The notes: a model not told the origin generated them from the letters alone. DNA of 64,000 bases from Geofilum rubicundum JCM 15548 (GCF_000974365.1 NZ_BAZW01000004.1:62001-126000); one strand, 5' to 3'. Numbered from the stretch's first letter, positions 19,718 to 30,218 are shown. Translations and numbers: made by a program.

Positions 19718-20322
19718 TGTGTCTGAAGTCATCAGTTGGGCGCCTATCCGCCGCAATTCCTCAAAAGCCTTTTGGGTGTCATCTGCCTGCATATTAACAC
19801 CGCGTGTGGCGTCTGTCAGCAAATAGGTTTCATAGCCGAGCAGAACGGCATCTTTAACCGTATAATAAACACAGTAATCAGCCGCCAGTCCGGTTACATA
19901 AAGGGTTGTAATACCATTGCGTTTAAGATAGGCATGCAGGCCCGTTTCCTTCAGATGGCCATTGTCGTAAAAGGCGCTGTACGAGTCGATATCGGGGTCT
20001 GATCCCTTAAATATCACATTGTTAATCAGCGCCTGGTTGAGAAGCGGGGAAATCTCCGCACCGGGACTGCCCTGCACACAATGGTCGGGCCATAAAATTT
20101 GCGATTGACCGTGCAAGCGAATCATTTCACCAGGCTTTTTGCGGCATGGTTAGAGGCGAAGCTGCCATGATTCACGGGGTGCCAGTCACGTGTGGCGACA
20201 ATAAGGCGAAAATATTTCTGAATATTATTAATAACCGGGATAATCCTGTCTCCTTCAGGCACCTGTAAAGCGCCGCCGGGCAAAAAATCATTCTGTACAT
20301 CTACAATTAATAAAGCCTTCAT
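19709..20322 (-). CDS. pncA: Nicotinamidase (one-base frameshift)
   Basis: Hydrolyses nicotinamide to nicotinate for NAD salvage. It has 204 residues when one A is restored in the A5 run (plus-strand T5 at 20136-20140), giving AAKKPGEMIRLHGQ. Catalytic Asp8 is in IVDVQNDFLPGG, the metal-site motif is TRDWHPVNHGSF, and the catalytic Cys is in GLAADYCVYYT. The 3' end overlaps topB by 9 bp in convergent orientation. A well-formed promoter lies 65-95 nt upstream. Confidence 0.9.
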
Positions 20323-20386
20323 AAATAGGTTTGTTAGCTGACTTGGTGAAAAATGGGATACCGCGTCAAGCGGTATTTAATTATAA

Positions 20387-20417
20387 CAAATATAGCTGGT
20401 AGGAAGTTGTGGGACAA
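20387..20417 (-). promoter_or_regulatory. Bacteroidota-type promoter for pncA
   Basis: On the minus strand it reads TTG (20415-20417), a 20-bp spacer, then TATATTTG (20387-20394), matching TTG-N19/20-TAnnTTTG. The predicted leader contains a small hairpin, ATACCGC/GCGGTAT (20358-20376). Confidence 0.6.
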
Positions 20418-20450
20418 ATGCATTCAGTATTCTTTTCAACTCCTGTTCAG

Positions 20451-20498
20451 AAGGATGGATCCCGGTTTCGCATTTTTTTATGTCATCCATCCTTTTTT
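20451..20498 (+). terminator. Orphan intrinsic-terminator-like hairpin upstream of the ClC gene
   Basis: Perfect 10-bp repeat AAGGATGGAT (20451-20460) / ATCCATCCTT (20485-20494), followed by TTTT on the plus strand. No plus-strand gene ends nearby: pncA is divergent and topB ends 734 nt upstream behind convergent pncA. It may end a small unrecognised transcript. Confidence 0.5.
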
Positions 20499-20534
20499 AT
20501 AGAAACAGAAAGGCCACAGGAACAGCTATTTTAA

Positions 20535-20542
20535 TACTTTTG
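20535..20542 (+). promoter_or_regulatory. Candidate -7 box (TACTTTTG) for the ClC gene
   Basis: Exact TAnnTTTG match 22 nt before the ATG at 20564, just downstream of the orphan hairpin. Confidence 0.4.
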
Positions 20543-20563
20543 TAAGACGAAAATAAATTTCAC

Positions 20564-21840
20564 ATGATTCATCCCCGAAAAAACTGGATCCCGGCTTCCG
20601 TGTCCACCTTGTTCCTTTACATGTTCAAGTGGATTTTAATTTGCGGATTAATAGGCGTTTTAGTCGGCAGTGCGTCTGCATTTTTTCTGTGGGGATTGGA
20701 TTGGGCGACCAATTGGCGGGAAAGCCATGTCTGGATCATTGCTCTGCTGCCCCTTGGCGGGCTTATTATTGGCCTGACGTATCATTATTGGGGAGAGACT
20801 GTTGTGAAGGGCAACAACCAGTTGCTGGAGGAGTTTCATTCACCTAAGAAGGTCATTCCTTTGCGCATGGCGCCACTGGTACTTTTTGGCACCATAGCCA
20901 CCCATTTGTTTGGAGGGTCTGCCGGTCGTGAAGGAACCGCCGTTCAGATGGGAGGAGCCATAGCCGACCAGTTTACAAAAATATTCCGTTTGCGGCCACG
21001 CGACCGTAAAGTTTTACTGTCCGCCGGGGTTAGTGCCGGGTTTGCTTCTGTATTTGGCACTCCTTTGGCAGGCGCCATTTTTGCCCTGGAAGTCTTTGTG
21101 GTGGGGAAAGTCCGCTACGAAGGGTTGTTACCGGTTTTTTTAGCGGCCTTTGTGGCCGACTGGATGTGCCACGCCTGGGGCATTCCTCATACCGTTTATG
21201 CCATACCCTTTGTGCCGGCATTAACACCCTTGAATTTATTAATGGCTATTGGCGTCGGCATCCTTTTTGGGTTTACGGCCCGGTCCTTTTCTTTTTTGGC
21301 TCGTTACTGGACCGCCATTTTTAAGCGCCTGGCTGCCTGGCCGCCTTTGCGACCGGTTATTGGCGGAGCGTCATTGCCCTGGCTGTCTGGCTGATGGGCG
21401 ACACGCGCTACGTCGGCTTGGGTATTCCCGTTATTGTCGATGCCTTCTCCGAGGATATCCCTTTCTATGATTTTGCGGCCAAAATACTTTTTACCACCTT
21501 CACCTTGGGGGCTGGATTTAAAGGGGGTGAGGTAACACCGCTGTTTTTTATCGGTGCTACACTGGGCAATGCATTGGCCCTCTTTGTGCCGCTGCCCATT
21601 GCCTTACTTGCCGGAATGGGGTTTGTGGCCGTTTTTGCGGGTGCGACCAACACGCCCCTGGCCTGTATTTTTATGGGGATGGAGTTATTTGGGGTGGAAA
21701 GTGGCGTATTTATTGCGATAGCAGTCGTAATGGCCTACCTTTTTTCAGGCCATACGGGCATCTATGGCAGCCAAATAATTGGCAGTCCCAAACATATTTT
21801 ACTGGGGCGGGAGCGGGGGAAAACCCTGGGTGAAGTGTAG
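20564..21840 (+). CDS. ClC-family chloride channel/antiporter (one-base frameshift)
   Basis: Membrane protein of the ClC family, 425 residues once one G is restored near 21370 (GGAGCGTC to GGAGCGGTC), which joins IGGAVIALAVWLMGDTRY. It has about ten hydrophobic segments. The selectivity-filter region reads GGSAGREGTAVQMGG, with Thr where the canonical motif has Pro (GREGP), while the gating Glu is kept. The late loop has GAGFKGGEVTPLFF. A YfeO-like subgroup shares this change as far as I recall. The gene ends 5 bp from the convergent acyltransferase gene. Confidence 0.88.
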
Positions 21841-21845
21841 GGCAC

Positions 21846-22436
21846 TCAGGTTAACTCCTCACTGTAGATATCCCATTGATAGTCCTTTTGCTTGGGAATA
21901 ATCTTGAGGTGGTTGTCTCCTCTGACAACCGTGCTTTTGGAGGGGATTTCGCCAGAAATCACACAACCGGCACCAATGGTGACCTCATTGCCAATAATGG
22001 TGCCGGGGAGAAGGGTGCAATTGGCACCTATCCAGACATTGTTACCAATGATGATACCCTTTTTCTTTCCGGTTTTTCGATGATCGTACTTATCATGGTT
22101 GGTGGTAACAACGACGGTATTCGAAGCAATCCCCACATTGTCCCCCATTTTAAGTCCCCCATAGGCATTGATATAAAGTCCAGGATTATCACCCGGGTCA
22201 CACATGATTCCCTTTTCGATACACTCCCACCCCCGGATTTTGCTTCTGAAATCCACCGGCCAGGGCACCCGGCGGTTAAAACCCATAACCTTCTGCATAA
22301 AAAAGTACTGCCCCAACACCTGATAGTGTTTCAGGTAGCCGGTTCTGGGACGTTGGTATTGCGGATAAACGATTCTAACCAACCACCTGCAGAGGGTTTG
22401 ATCCAAAAAAGTGACCATGTTCTTAATTAACTGCAT
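21846..22436 (-). CDS. Hexapeptide-repeat acyltransferase
   Basis: 196 residues with a left-handed beta-helix C-terminal half: repeating [IV]-G-x4 units around IGNNVWIGANCTLLPG and VTIGAGCVIS, and a catalytic-type His in TTNHDKYDHR. This is the CatB/serine O-acetyltransferase-like architecture that transfers an acyl group from acyl-CoA. The N-terminal ~60 residues are basic and aromatic. The acceptor is unknown. It lies directly downstream (31 bp) of thiL on the same strand, with which it may be cotranscribed. Confidence 0.82.
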   Translation of the reverse strand: MQLIKNMVTFLDQTLCRWLVRIVYPQYQRPRTGYLKHYQVLGQYFFMQKVMGFNRRVPWPVDFRSKIRGWECIEKGIMCDPGDNPGLYINAYGGLKMGDNVGIASNTVVVTTNHDKYDHRKTGKKKGIIIGNNVWIGANCTLLPGTIIGNEVTIGAGCVISGEIPSKSTVVRGDNHLKIIPKQKDYQWDIYSEELT

Positions 22437-22466
22437 ACCATTTTATTTGAACAGTTTTCAAAGTTA

Positions 22467-23468
22467 CTACAGGAAATGATTAAAACCATCTTTTAGTCCC
22501 CCGGCTATTGATTGGTGGTCTTTGGTCCATTTGAGTTGTTGGTCGCTTGTTATAAAGCCAATGGCATATAAATCCGCACCCAAAGCCTCTTTATAGGAAG
22601 CAGCCGTTTCCTGAAAGCTGTCCGCTTCAACGGTCAATAAAAGGCAATAATCTTCACCACCGGAAGTGGCCAGTTCAAAAGCATTGAGTTGATGTTGAGC
22701 CGAAAATGCCTTGAGCTGATCGGAGAGAGGGAGCTGTGACAATTCGATACCCGCGCCTAGTCCGGAAGCCTTGAGGATGTGTTTCATGTCCGAGGCAATG
22801 CCATCGCTCACATCCATCATAGCATGTACGCTGCGCTGACGACCTAACCAAAGGCCTTGTTCAATATGGGGGTGGGGACGGACATGCTTCTCAATCAAAT
22901 AAGAGCTTTCAGGGTTGGCTGAAAGGTTGTTAATGAGGGCGTGGAGGCCGGCAGCGGAATCGCCCAACATACCGGTAACTGCAACTACATCACCTTCTTG
23001 TGCAGCAGAACGCAATTTGGCTGTTCCTTTAGCCACCCTGCCCACTACACTGATATTAAGCACCAGTTTGTGCGGCGATCGTGTAGTGTCCCCACCCATC
23101 AATGGCAACTGGTAGCGCTCACTGAGTTGATGATAACCTTCCATTAATTGATCCAGATACTCCACGTCAATGCCGTGAGGGATGGCGATGGATAAGAAGG
23201 AGCCGACAGGCCGGGCGCCCATAGCTGCCACATCACTTAAGTTGACGGCCAAAGCTTTATGTCCTAAATCTAGCGGCGAAATTTTGTCGCGTATGAAATG
23301 AATGTCCTCTACCAGCATGTCGGTGGTTAAAACGAGATCGTGATCATCCCCAGCCGGAATGATGGCACAATCGTCCCCAATGCCCATGGCATTGGGAGCC
23401 AGTAAATCTTCAAAACGATGCGCGAATCGTTCAATAAAACCAAATTCCCCTATTTCAGATAGCTTCAT
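22467..23468 (-). CDS. thiL: Thiamine-monophosphate kinase
   Basis: Phosphorylates thiamine monophosphate to the active cofactor thiamine diphosphate. It has 333 residues with IGDDCAIIP near residue 36, TTDMLVEDIHF, the GHKALAVNLSDVAAMGA loop, PLMGGDTTRS, VTGMLGDSAAGL and DVSDGIASD, the successive Mg-ATP and substrate motifs of ThiL/PurM-fold kinases. The gene is intact. The hairpin upstream (23563-23602) belongs to the dipeptidase gene. Confidence 0.95.
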   Translation of the reverse strand: MKLSEIGEFGFIERFAHRFEDLLAPNAMGIGDDCAIIPAGDDHDLVLTTDMLVEDIHFIRDKISPLDLGHKALAVNLSDVAAMGARPVGSFLSIAIPHGIDVEYLDQLMEGYHQLSERYQLPLMGGDTTRSPHKLVLNISVVGRVAKGTAKLRSAAQEGDVVAVTGMLGDSAAGLHALINNLSANPESSYLIEKHVRPHPHIEQGLWLGRQRSVHAMMDVSDGIASDMKHILKASGLGAGIELSQLPLSDQLKAFSAQHQLNAFELATSGGEDYCLLLTVEADSFQETAASYKEALGADLYAIGFITSDQQLKWTKDHQSIAGGLKDGFNHFL

Positions 23469-23562
23469 TTTTCAAATATACTTAAACAAAAATAGACAAA
23501 AGTGCCGCCAAACAGATATCTTCCACCGTGGAAGCCTTTTTTTAAGATCTCCTTATGGAATT

Positions 23563-23602
23563 AAAAACGGGAAAAACGATGATAGACGCTTTTCCCGTTT
23601 TA
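23563..23602 (-). terminator. Intrinsic terminator after the C69 dipeptidase
   Basis: Perfect 12-bp repeat AAAACGGGAAAA (23564-23575) / TTTTCCCGTTTT (23590-23601) with a further short pairing inside. On the minus strand it is followed by TTTTTAA. It begins 19 nt past the dipeptidase stop. Confidence 0.8.
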
Positions 23603-23620
23603 GGTGTCCTACAAAAAGAA

Positions 23621-25288
23621 TTATTTTTTAGGTATCTCAATCATTTTAAGTTTGTCGCCTGTTTCATCCACAATGCGCTTGTAATAGCCTTCATCATAAC
23701 CCGGGAATTGGGCGGGCTTGGGGTTGCCATGCTCATTGCGCAGGAAGATGCCATCCTCTTCCTCGTGAAGGTTACCATCCAGATATTTCACCATCAGAAA
23801 CTCCCCCAGTTTTTTCCATCTTTCTACCGCTATGCGTGATTGGTTGTGCACATAATCGGTCAGGAAAACTTTCGCCATTTCAGGATCTTCCTCGTACAAA
23901 GTCAGAGCCGCCTGATCGATGGCCGGTGTATAAGCCTCATATCTGTCTTCGAGTTCTGTTTGAACCTTACGAATATCCTCAATCATATAACTGTATCGGT
24001 AATACGCCTGGTTGGCGACCCAGTTGAACACCCAAAAAGCTGAATTCCAAGAGAATTCAAGCATGTGGCCATTGCCTTGGGCAAAGTTTTCGGGGATGTC
24101 ATTCATGCCCATATACATCGGGAGGTAAACCGTCATGTTGGCATCATCCACGCCAAACCAAAGAATGCCGCCAATGGGATCGGGCATCCAGTTGCGCATT
24201 TGGGCGACAAAAGAAAAGGCGGTTTGTTGGGTCGCAATGGCCCGCTCATTAAAATACTCCACGCCATCCACTTCCCATGTCAGAGGTCTGAAACGATATG
24301 GTTTTCCGTAAGGTCCGGCACCAGGGTCCTGGGTCATTGAAAGCGGGGTTCCTTCATAGTAATCACGCATGATGTTTTGAACATCCCTGACGCTTACTTT
24401 TTTATCGGGTTTGATGAACAAAGGCATTCTTTCATCAGATTCACCTTCTATAAATGAAACGTACTTGTCCATTTCCGGATTCATCAACCGGAAGGCACTC
24501 CATACGCGGGCCTCGCAAAAACGAATCGCTCCAAAATCCAGGGGTGCATAGGTGTCGGCAAAACTGAAATCTTTGTTTTTTCCGTCAAAAAAGCCGCTTT
24601 CCCTGGCAAAAGAAACCACATCATTCGAATAGAGCACATTTTCTTTGTCGTTTAAATCAAAGGTGGTAATGCGAGCCTGATTGGCATGCGCAGAAACATA
24701 GCCGTCGGGCACCTTCACTGCCACCCAAACAGCACCTTTGTTGTTGGGACCTTTGCCTATCATCTCCATTATCCAGACTTCGTTGGGATCGGCAATGGAA
24801 AAGGACTCTCCGGAACTGTAGTAGCCATGATCTTCGACCAGTTGGGTCATTACTTTAATGGCCTCCCGAGCCGTTTTAGAACGTTGAAGGGCCACGTAAA
24901 TCAGGCTGCCATAATCCATAATGCCGGTTGAATCCCGTAATTCAGGACGCCCCCCAAAGGTGGTCTCAGCAATGGTCACCTGGTGTTCGTTCATATTGCC
25001 GATAACGGTATGCGTACGATCTATTTGCGGAATTTGTCCCAGATTTTTACCGGTGTCCCATTCTTTGATATTCAGCATGGTTCCCTCCGGAAATTCCTGT
25101 CCCGGCCAATAATACAACTCCCCATATAAATCATGTGAATCAGCCGCGTAAGTAATAAATGTAGAACCATCGGCAGAGGCGCCTCTGGTCACCAAAACAT
25201 TGGTACAAGCCATACTGCTTTGTAATCCTCCAAATAGTCCTGCCACCAGTAAGGTCAGGACCGTCCATTTTTTCTTTGTCATCATCAA
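23621..25288 (-). CDS. C69-family dipeptidase, secreted
   Basis: 555 residues. A signal peptide ends at SSMA, so Cys28 becomes the N-terminal nucleophile of the mature enzyme (CTNVLVTRGASADGS), the arrangement of Ntn-hydrolase C69 peptidases such as PepD. Further family blocks are the HTVIGNMNEHQVTIAETTFGG region, FSIADPNEVWIMEMIG and VPDGYVSAHANQARI. It probably cleaves dipeptides in the periplasm or outside the cell, feeding amino-acid uptake. It has its own promoter (25356-25386) and terminator, so it is a monocistronic unit. Confidence 0.9.
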   Translation of the reverse strand: MMMTKKKWTVLTLLVAGLFGGLQSSMACTNVLVTRGASADGSTFITYAADSHDLYGELYYWPGQEFPEGTMLNIKEWDTGKNLGQIPQIDRTHTVIGNMNEHQVTIAETTFGGRPELRDSTGIMDYGSLIYVALQRSKTAREAIKVMTQLVEDHGYYSSGESFSIADPNEVWIMEMIGKGPNNKGAVWVAVKVPDGYVSAHANQARITTFDLNDKENVLYSNDVVSFARESGFFDGKNKDFSFADTYAPLDFGAIRFCEARVWSAFRLMNPEMDKYVSFIEGESDERMPLFIKPDKKVSVRDVQNIMRDYYEGTPLSMTQDPGAGPYGKPYRFRPLTWEVDGVEYFNERAIATQQTAFSFVAQMRNWMPDPIGGILWFGVDDANMTVYLPMYMGMNDIPENFAQGNGHMLEFSWNSAFWVFNWVANQAYYRYSYMIEDIRKVQTELEDRYEAYTPAIDQAALTLYEEDPEMAKVFLTDYVHNQSRIAVERWKKLGEFLMVKYLDGNLHEEEDGIFLRNEHGNPKPAQFPGYDEGYYKRIVDETGDKLKMIEIPKK

Positions 25289-25608
25289 ATTGCGTTTTTA
25301 TTTTTCAGGTGGTGAGTCCGGGTAATTGATACAATTGTAAATAGTTATATACTTGCAAATATAATCGTTTTATTTTCCAGGCACAATCCTATTTTCAGGT
25401 TTAAGCTTATCATCCAGTTGCTCTATGGACAACCATCCTTCGTCACATAGTCATTTAAATATACCCTGACACGGTCTGAAGAGCTTTTTTTTCTGGGAAC
25501 AAATCACACTCAGTGCATGTCGACCTTCAGAAGCTTTTGAATGGGTGCCTAAAAATACCTGTTAGAACCCTTAGATTAAATGACGGATGTTAGTCATTCG
25601 TGATAATC
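25289..25608. other. Intergenic region, 320 bp
   Basis: Holds the dipeptidase promoter in its left third. The rest (25400-25608), downstream of the metallophosphatase gene, shows no open frame with coding character and only a weak 7-bp repeat, TCTGAAG/CTTCAGA, near 25475-25540. I see nothing else in it. Confidence 0.5.
25356..25386 (-). promoter_or_regulatory. Bacteroidota-type promoter for the C69 dipeptidase
   Basis: Minus strand reads TTG (25384-25386), exactly 20 bp, then TATATTTG (25356-25363), a full match to the Bacteroidota -33/-7 pattern. The predicted leader is about 60 nt. Confidence 0.65.
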
Positions 25609-26601
25609 TTAGGCGGGTTCCACCGAAACAAAGTGACTTTCATTAATGATGTCCTCGCCACTCCAGCGGTAGGCCACCAAACGGCCATTTCCGGCTACGC
25701 AACCATCCATGCAACAGACATTGGGTGCGGGCGCCAGGGGTGCTGATCCAATGCAATAATGGCCAAAAAACACAAGGGGTTGATCGGGTCCATATACTTC
25801 AAAAGGAAACAAAATCTGTTCGGGAACCGTGTAATCTGGCAGGACAAAGCGATTGCCGTAGCTTAAATGGCGAAAAGTCTGACCATGCGGAGATTCCCAC
25901 CACAGAATCCGGAAGTTGGTCCGACGAATGTTCTTCGCATCCTTGATAATTAAATCCTTTGGCAAATTAAGCTCGATACCCCGGGTCGTTTGTCGCACAG
26001 CATGAGCAAATTCGCTTTTCCCTTTAACAATTTCCTTGATTAATTTCTTCGTCAACCGTCCGCGGGTAAGGGTCTGATTGATTAACTGAATATGCTTTTC
26101 ACTCCAATAAGCATGTACCACCCTTATGGGGCCAAAGTTTAAATAAAAAGGTAACTCTTTCAGCCAATTCACATAATCGTCCAATTCGCCTTCACTATCT
26201 GCAAACTGTGCGCGAATACGTTCCATTTGTATTTTGTTGGATGGGGGAGGCTGGTAGTAGGGTTGGCCTCGCTTATCCAATGAAAAATAGCCAATCACAT
26301 TTAATTCATGGTTGCCCAGCACGGCATAGCCACTTCCATTATCTACCATACTTCGAACCGTTTTCATCACAGCCCGGGTATCGGGGCCGCGACTGACAAA
26401 ATCACCTACAAACACCGCTTTTCGCTCAGAATGTTTCCATGTCCCGTTTTCAATCGTATACCCCATAAGGCTTAGCAGACTGTTTAACTCAGCATTATAA
26501 CCATGAATATCACCGATAATATCGTAGTATTCATCCGTATCATAGGAAATCGAACGGGATCTTTGAAGGTTAAACAGTTGTTTCAGTCTCGATATCACCA
26601 T
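25609..26601 (-). CDS. Metallophosphoesterase (PPP/ApaH-like phosphatase)
   Basis: 330 residues of the calcineurin-like fold. The three metal-binding blocks are intact: GDIHG (30-34), GDFVSRGPD (66-74) and GNHE (96-99), followed by a later VVHAYW and FFGHYC supplying His ligands. This is the layout of bacterial serine/threonine phosphatases and diadenosine tetraphosphatases (PrpE/ApaH type); sequence alone does not separate the two. Cytoplasmic, with no signal peptide. Monocistronic. Confidence 0.85.
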   Translation of the reverse strand: MVISRLKQLFNLQRSRSISYDTDEYYDIIGDIHGYNAELNSLLSLMGYTIENGTWKHSERKAVFVGDFVSRGPDTRAVMKTVRSMVDNGSGYAVLGNHELNVIGYFSLDKRGQPYYQPPPSNKIQMERIRAQFADSEGELDDYVNWLKELPFYLNFGPIRVVHAYWSEKHIQLINQTLTRGRLTKKLIKEIVKGKSEFAHAVRQTTRGIELNLPKDLIIKDAKNIRRTNFRILWWESPHGQTFRHLSYGNRFVLPDYTVPEQILFPFEVYGPDQPLVFFGHYCIGSAPLAPAPNVCCMDGCVAGNGRLVAYRWSGEDIINESHFVSVEPA

Positions 26602-26837
26602 AAAGTATTTTCAATTTCTAAAAAATAATCTCAGTTGGAAGGAAAATAATAAATGATTCCAGCTTGTGCGTGTAATTTGGCAAAAAATTCTTTTACTTGT
26701 TACAATATTGAGAAACTTTTAAACTGTCCATGTGTTTTTAATGATGGGAAACACCCTTAATGGATTTAAAATTAGACAGGTCAAGGGATGTATTTCCTGA
26801 CTCAAAAATTGAAAACAAAGTATCAAATTTAAAAATA

Positions 26838-27817
26838 ATGAAAAAAGTTAATTGGGGGATCATAGGTTGTGGTGATGTTACAGAAAAGAAAAGTGGACCG
26901 GCTTTTAATAAAGTAGATGGGTCCCGGTTAATGGCCGTCATGCGTAGAAATGGTCAATTGGCAGCAGATTACGCTGCCCGTCACAAGGTACCTAAATGGT
27001 ATGATGATGCCGACCTGCTTATAGCAGATGAAGCATTAATGCCATATACGTGGCTACACCCCCTTCAACCCATGCTGAATATGCCATAAAGGCCATGAGA
27101 GCGGGTAAAGCGGTATATGTTGAGAAACCCATGGCAGCTACCTATGCCCAATGTCAGGAGATGATACGGGTGTCAGATGAAACGGGTGTCCCTCTTTTTG
27201 TGGCCTACTACCGAAGAAGTCTGCCCGGCTTCCTCAAAGTCAAAGAGCTGGTGGAGGAAGGGCATGTCGGTACCCCTCTTATGGCCAACATTCGACTGAC
27301 ACGCCCCCCATTGCCGCAGGAAATGGATGGAGAAGCTCCCATTTGGCGTGTGGATCCGAAAGTGGCCGGAGGAGGCATTTTTTACGATTTGGCTTCGCAT
27401 CAGCTGGACTTTCTCAGTTTTGTGTTTGGAGACCTTACAGACATCCATGGTTTTGCCACCAATGGTGGCAAAATCTATCCGGCTGAAGATACGGTAACAG
27501 CTGTCTTTCAATTTAAAAATGGACTGACTGGCACTGGCACTTGGAGCTTTGTGACCGATCCATCTGCCCGGGAGGATGTGATGGAAATTATTGGTACCAA
27601 AGGAAAAATTGTTTTTTCAGGTTTTGGTCATGAACCGGTCATGCTCTACAATGAAAAGGGAGAACTGGAGTTTCCGTATATGAATCCCGAAAACATTCAA
27701 TATAATATGATTAAACAGGTGGTTCAGGAACTCTTGCATCATAAACCCTGCGTCAGCAGTGCACATTCCGCCGCCAAGGTGAATTGGGCCATGGAAAAGG
27801 TGGTTTATGGTACGTAA
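26838..27817 (+). CDS. Gfo/Idh/MocA-family oxidoreductase (one-base frameshift)
   Basis: NAD(P)-dependent sugar-type dehydrogenase, 326 residues after restoring one A near 27037 (TTAATG to TTAAATG), which recovers ALNAIYVATPPSTHAEYA. The N-terminal Rossmann motif is WGIIGCGDV, with the conserved EKPMAAT (catalytic Lys of the EKP motif). The C-terminal domain has GGGIFYDLASHQLDFL, where the His is the usual catalytic residue. The substrate is unknown. An upstream start at 26760 would add 26 residues before the Rossmann strand and is rejected. Confidence 0.88.
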
Positions 27818-27855
27818 TTTCTGCCTTAAATCGCCTTTTCTCCACATTTTTTTGC

Positions 27856-27863
27856 TATTTTTG
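27856..27863 (+). promoter_or_regulatory. Candidate -7 box (TATTTTTG) for ffh
   Basis: Exact TAnnTTTG match 27 nt before the ffh ATG. No clear -33 element. Confidence 0.4.
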
Positions 27864-27889
27864 CGGCAAATTAAAATGGAGCCAATAAG

Positions 27890-29224
27890 ATGTTTGATAA
27901 TCTCTCGGAAAAGCTTGAACGATCGTTTAAACTGCTGAAAGGGCAGGGTAAAATCACTGAAATAAATGTAGCAGAAACGCTCAAAGATATTCGTCGGGCT
28001 CTGTTGGATGCCGACGTTAACTTCAAAACGGCTAAAACTTTTACTGAAAAGGTAAAGGAAGAGGCTTTGGGACAGGATGTGCTTTCGGCCGTAAAGCCGG
28101 AGCAGATGATGGTGAAGATTGTTCACGATGAGTTGACCAAACTCATGGGTGGCGCTTCTACCGATATCAACCTCAAAGGTGAACCGGCCATTATTTTAAT
28201 TGCTGGTCTGCAAGGTTCCGGTAAGACGACTTTCACAGGAAAGTTGGCCAGTTTTCTGAAGACCAAGCGATCCAAGAATCCTTTATTGGTGGCCGGTGAC
28301 GTATACCGTCCCGCCGCCATCAACCAGCTGCAGGTGCTGGGCGAACAGATTAGTGTCCCGGTTTTTACCCAGGAAGGCAGCAAAGACCCGGTTCAGATTG
28401 CCAAAGATGCCATTAAGGAGGCCAAACAAAAAGGATTTGATTTGGTCATCATTGATACGGCCGGTCGATTGGCCGTGGATGCAGAGATGATGAACGAAAT
28501 TTCGGCCATCAAAAATGCGGTTAAGCCACATGAGATTTTGTTTGTGGTGGATTCCATGACCGGACAAGATGCCGTCAATACCGCTAAGGAGTTCAATGAT
28601 CGTCTGGATTTTGATGGTGTGGTGCTGACCAAGTTGGATGGTGATACCCGCGGTGGGGCAGCGCTGTCTATTCGCAGTGTGGTCAACAAACCCATTAAAT
28701 TTGTCGGTACCGGCGAAAAGATGGATGCGCTGGATGTGTTTCACCCCAGCAGGATGGCCGATCGTATTTTAGGAATGGGTGATATCGTGTCGCTGGTTGA
28801 GCGTGCACAAGAACAGTTCGATGAGGGAGAAGCCCGCAAACTGCAGAAAAAAATTGCTAAAAACCAATTTAGTTTCAATGATTTTCTGAGCCAGATTCAG
28901 CAGATAAAAAAGATGGGTAGCCTGAAAGATTTGGCCGGCATGATTCCGGGCATGGGTAAAGCCATTAAGGATATGGATTTTGATGATGACGCTTTTAAAG
29001 AAGTGGAAGCCATTATCTTTTCAATGACACCCGCTGAAAGAGAAACGCCGGAATTACTCAATGGCAGTCGACGCAAGCGGATAGCTGCCGGAAGCGGTAC
29101 TTCTATTCAGGAAGTGAACCGATTGATTAAACAATTTGAAGATACACGCAAGGTCATGAAAATGATGGGGCAGGGCAAGAACCTCTCCAAGCTCATGGCC
29201 AATATGCCCATGGGACGGCGTTAA
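27890..29224 (+). CDS. ffh: Signal recognition particle protein Ffh
   Basis: GTPase subunit of the SRP that binds signal sequences emerging from the ribosome and delivers them with FtsY to the membrane. It has 444 residues: N domain (1-~90), then a G domain with [24 protein letters not shown], and a methionine-rich M domain (about 300-444) with GMIPGMGK and the [13 protein letters not shown] RNA-binding helix-loop. Its receptor gene ftsY is in the same window at 60.1 kb. The gene is intact and has its own terminator. Confidence 0.97.
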   Translation: MFDNLSEKLERSFKLLKGQGKITEINVAETLKDIRRALLDADVNFKTAKTFTEKVKEEALGQDVLSAVKPEQMMVKIVHDELTKLMGGASTDINLKGEPAIILIAGLQGSGKTTFTGKLASFLKTKRSKNPLLVAGDVYRPAAINQLQVLGEQISVPVFTQEGSKDPVQIAKDAIKEAKQKGFDLVIIDTAGRLAVDAEMMNEISAIKNAVKPHEILFVVDSMTGQDAVNTAKEFNDRLDFDGVVLTKLDGDTRGGAALSIRSVVNKPIKFVGTGEKMDALDVFHPSRMADRILGMGDIVSLVERAQEQFDEGEARKLQKKIAKNQFSFNDFLSQIQQIKKMGSLKDLAGMIPGMGKAIKDMDFDDDAFKEVEAIIFSMTPAERETPELLNGSRRKRIAAGSGTSIQEVNRLIKQFEDTRKVMKMMGQGKNLSKLMANMPMGRR

Positions 29225-29240
29225 AAACTCAATTATCAAA

Positions 29241-29275
29241 AAAGGCAGTAGCATTTAAAGCTTCTGCCTTTTTTA
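29241..29275 (+). terminator. Intrinsic terminator after ffh
   Basis: AAAGGCAG (29241-29248) pairs with CTGCCTTT (29264-29271), 8 bp, running into TTTT. It starts 17 nt after the ffh stop. Confidence 0.8.
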
Positions 29276-29321
29276 TTAGCTTTATGGTGTGTAGATCTGA
29301 ACCAATAAACAAAATACTGTT

Positions 29322-30194
29322 ATGCAACTGATTGACGGAAAAAAAACATCTCAGGCAGTTAAGCTGGAAATTGCCGAAGAGGTTAAACAAATGATTTCAG
29401 CCGGCATGAAGCAGCCACACCTGGCTGCAGTTCTGGTTGGCAATGATGGGGGCAGTGAAACATACGTGGCTGCTAAAATCAAATCGTGCGAGGAAGTGGG
29501 ATTTGCTTCTTCACTCATCCGCTTTGGTAACGATGTCACCGAAGAGGAATTGCTGAGTGCCGTTAAGAAACTGAATGAAGATGCGGATGTGGATGGCTTT
29601 ATTGTTCAATTACCGCTACCCAAACATATTTCAGAAGAAAAGGTCACAGAGGCCATTGACCCTAAAAAAGATGTGGACGGTTTTCATCCTCAAAACCTGG
29701 GACGCATGATTACCGGTGCCGATGCTTTTGTTTCCGCCACTCCGCAAGGTATCATGGAACTGTTAAAGCGCTACAATATTGAAACCAAAGGTAAACATGC
29801 TGTAATCATTGGTCGTAGCAATATCGTAGGCCGCCCCATGAGTATCTTGCTCTCATTAAAAGGCCATCCGGGCGATGCTACGGTTACCGTATGTCATAGT
29901 CGCACAGCCAATTTGAAAGAAATTTGTCTGCAAGCCGACATCCTTGTGGCGGCCCTCGGTATTCCCGAGTTCTTAAAGGCAGATATGGTCAAGGAAGGTG
30001 CTGTGGTCATTGATGTGGGAACCACCCGCGTACCATCTACCGAAACTAAAAGCGGATGGCGCCTGAAAGGGGATGTGGATTTTCTCAACGTATCTCCCAA
30101 ATGTAGTTTTATTACGCCTGTGCCTGGTGGGGTCGGACCTATGACGATCGTATCCCTGCTGTTAAATACTTTGAAGGCGGCCCGACAGAAGTAG
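29322..30194 (+). CDS. folD: Methylene-THF dehydrogenase / methenyl-THF cyclohydrolase
   Basis: Bifunctional one-carbon folate enzyme making 10-formyl-THF, which feeds purine synthesis (purC is in the window). It has 290 residues with [15 protein letters not shown] containing the catalytic Lys, [23 protein letters not shown], the NADP-binding GRSNIVGRP and the C-terminal [10 protein letters not shown]. The gene is intact and monocistronic, between the ffh terminator and a strong hairpin. Confidence 0.97.
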   Translation: MQLIDGKKTSQAVKLEIAEEVKQMISAGMKQPHLAAVLVGNDGGSETYVAAKIKSCEEVGFASSLIRFGNDVTEEELLSAVKKLNEDADVDGFIVQLPLPKHISEEKVTEAIDPKKDVDGFHPQNLGRMITGADAFVSATPQGIMELLKRYNIETKGKHAVIIGRSNIVGRPMSILLSLKGHPGDATVTVCHSRTANLKEICLQADILVAALGIPEFLKADMVKEGAVVIDVGTTRVPSTETKSGWRLKGDVDFLNVSPKCSFITPVPGGVGPMTIVSLLLNTLKAARQK

Positions 30195-30218
30195 GACATA
30201 TCAGTGTCAAAAAACTAG

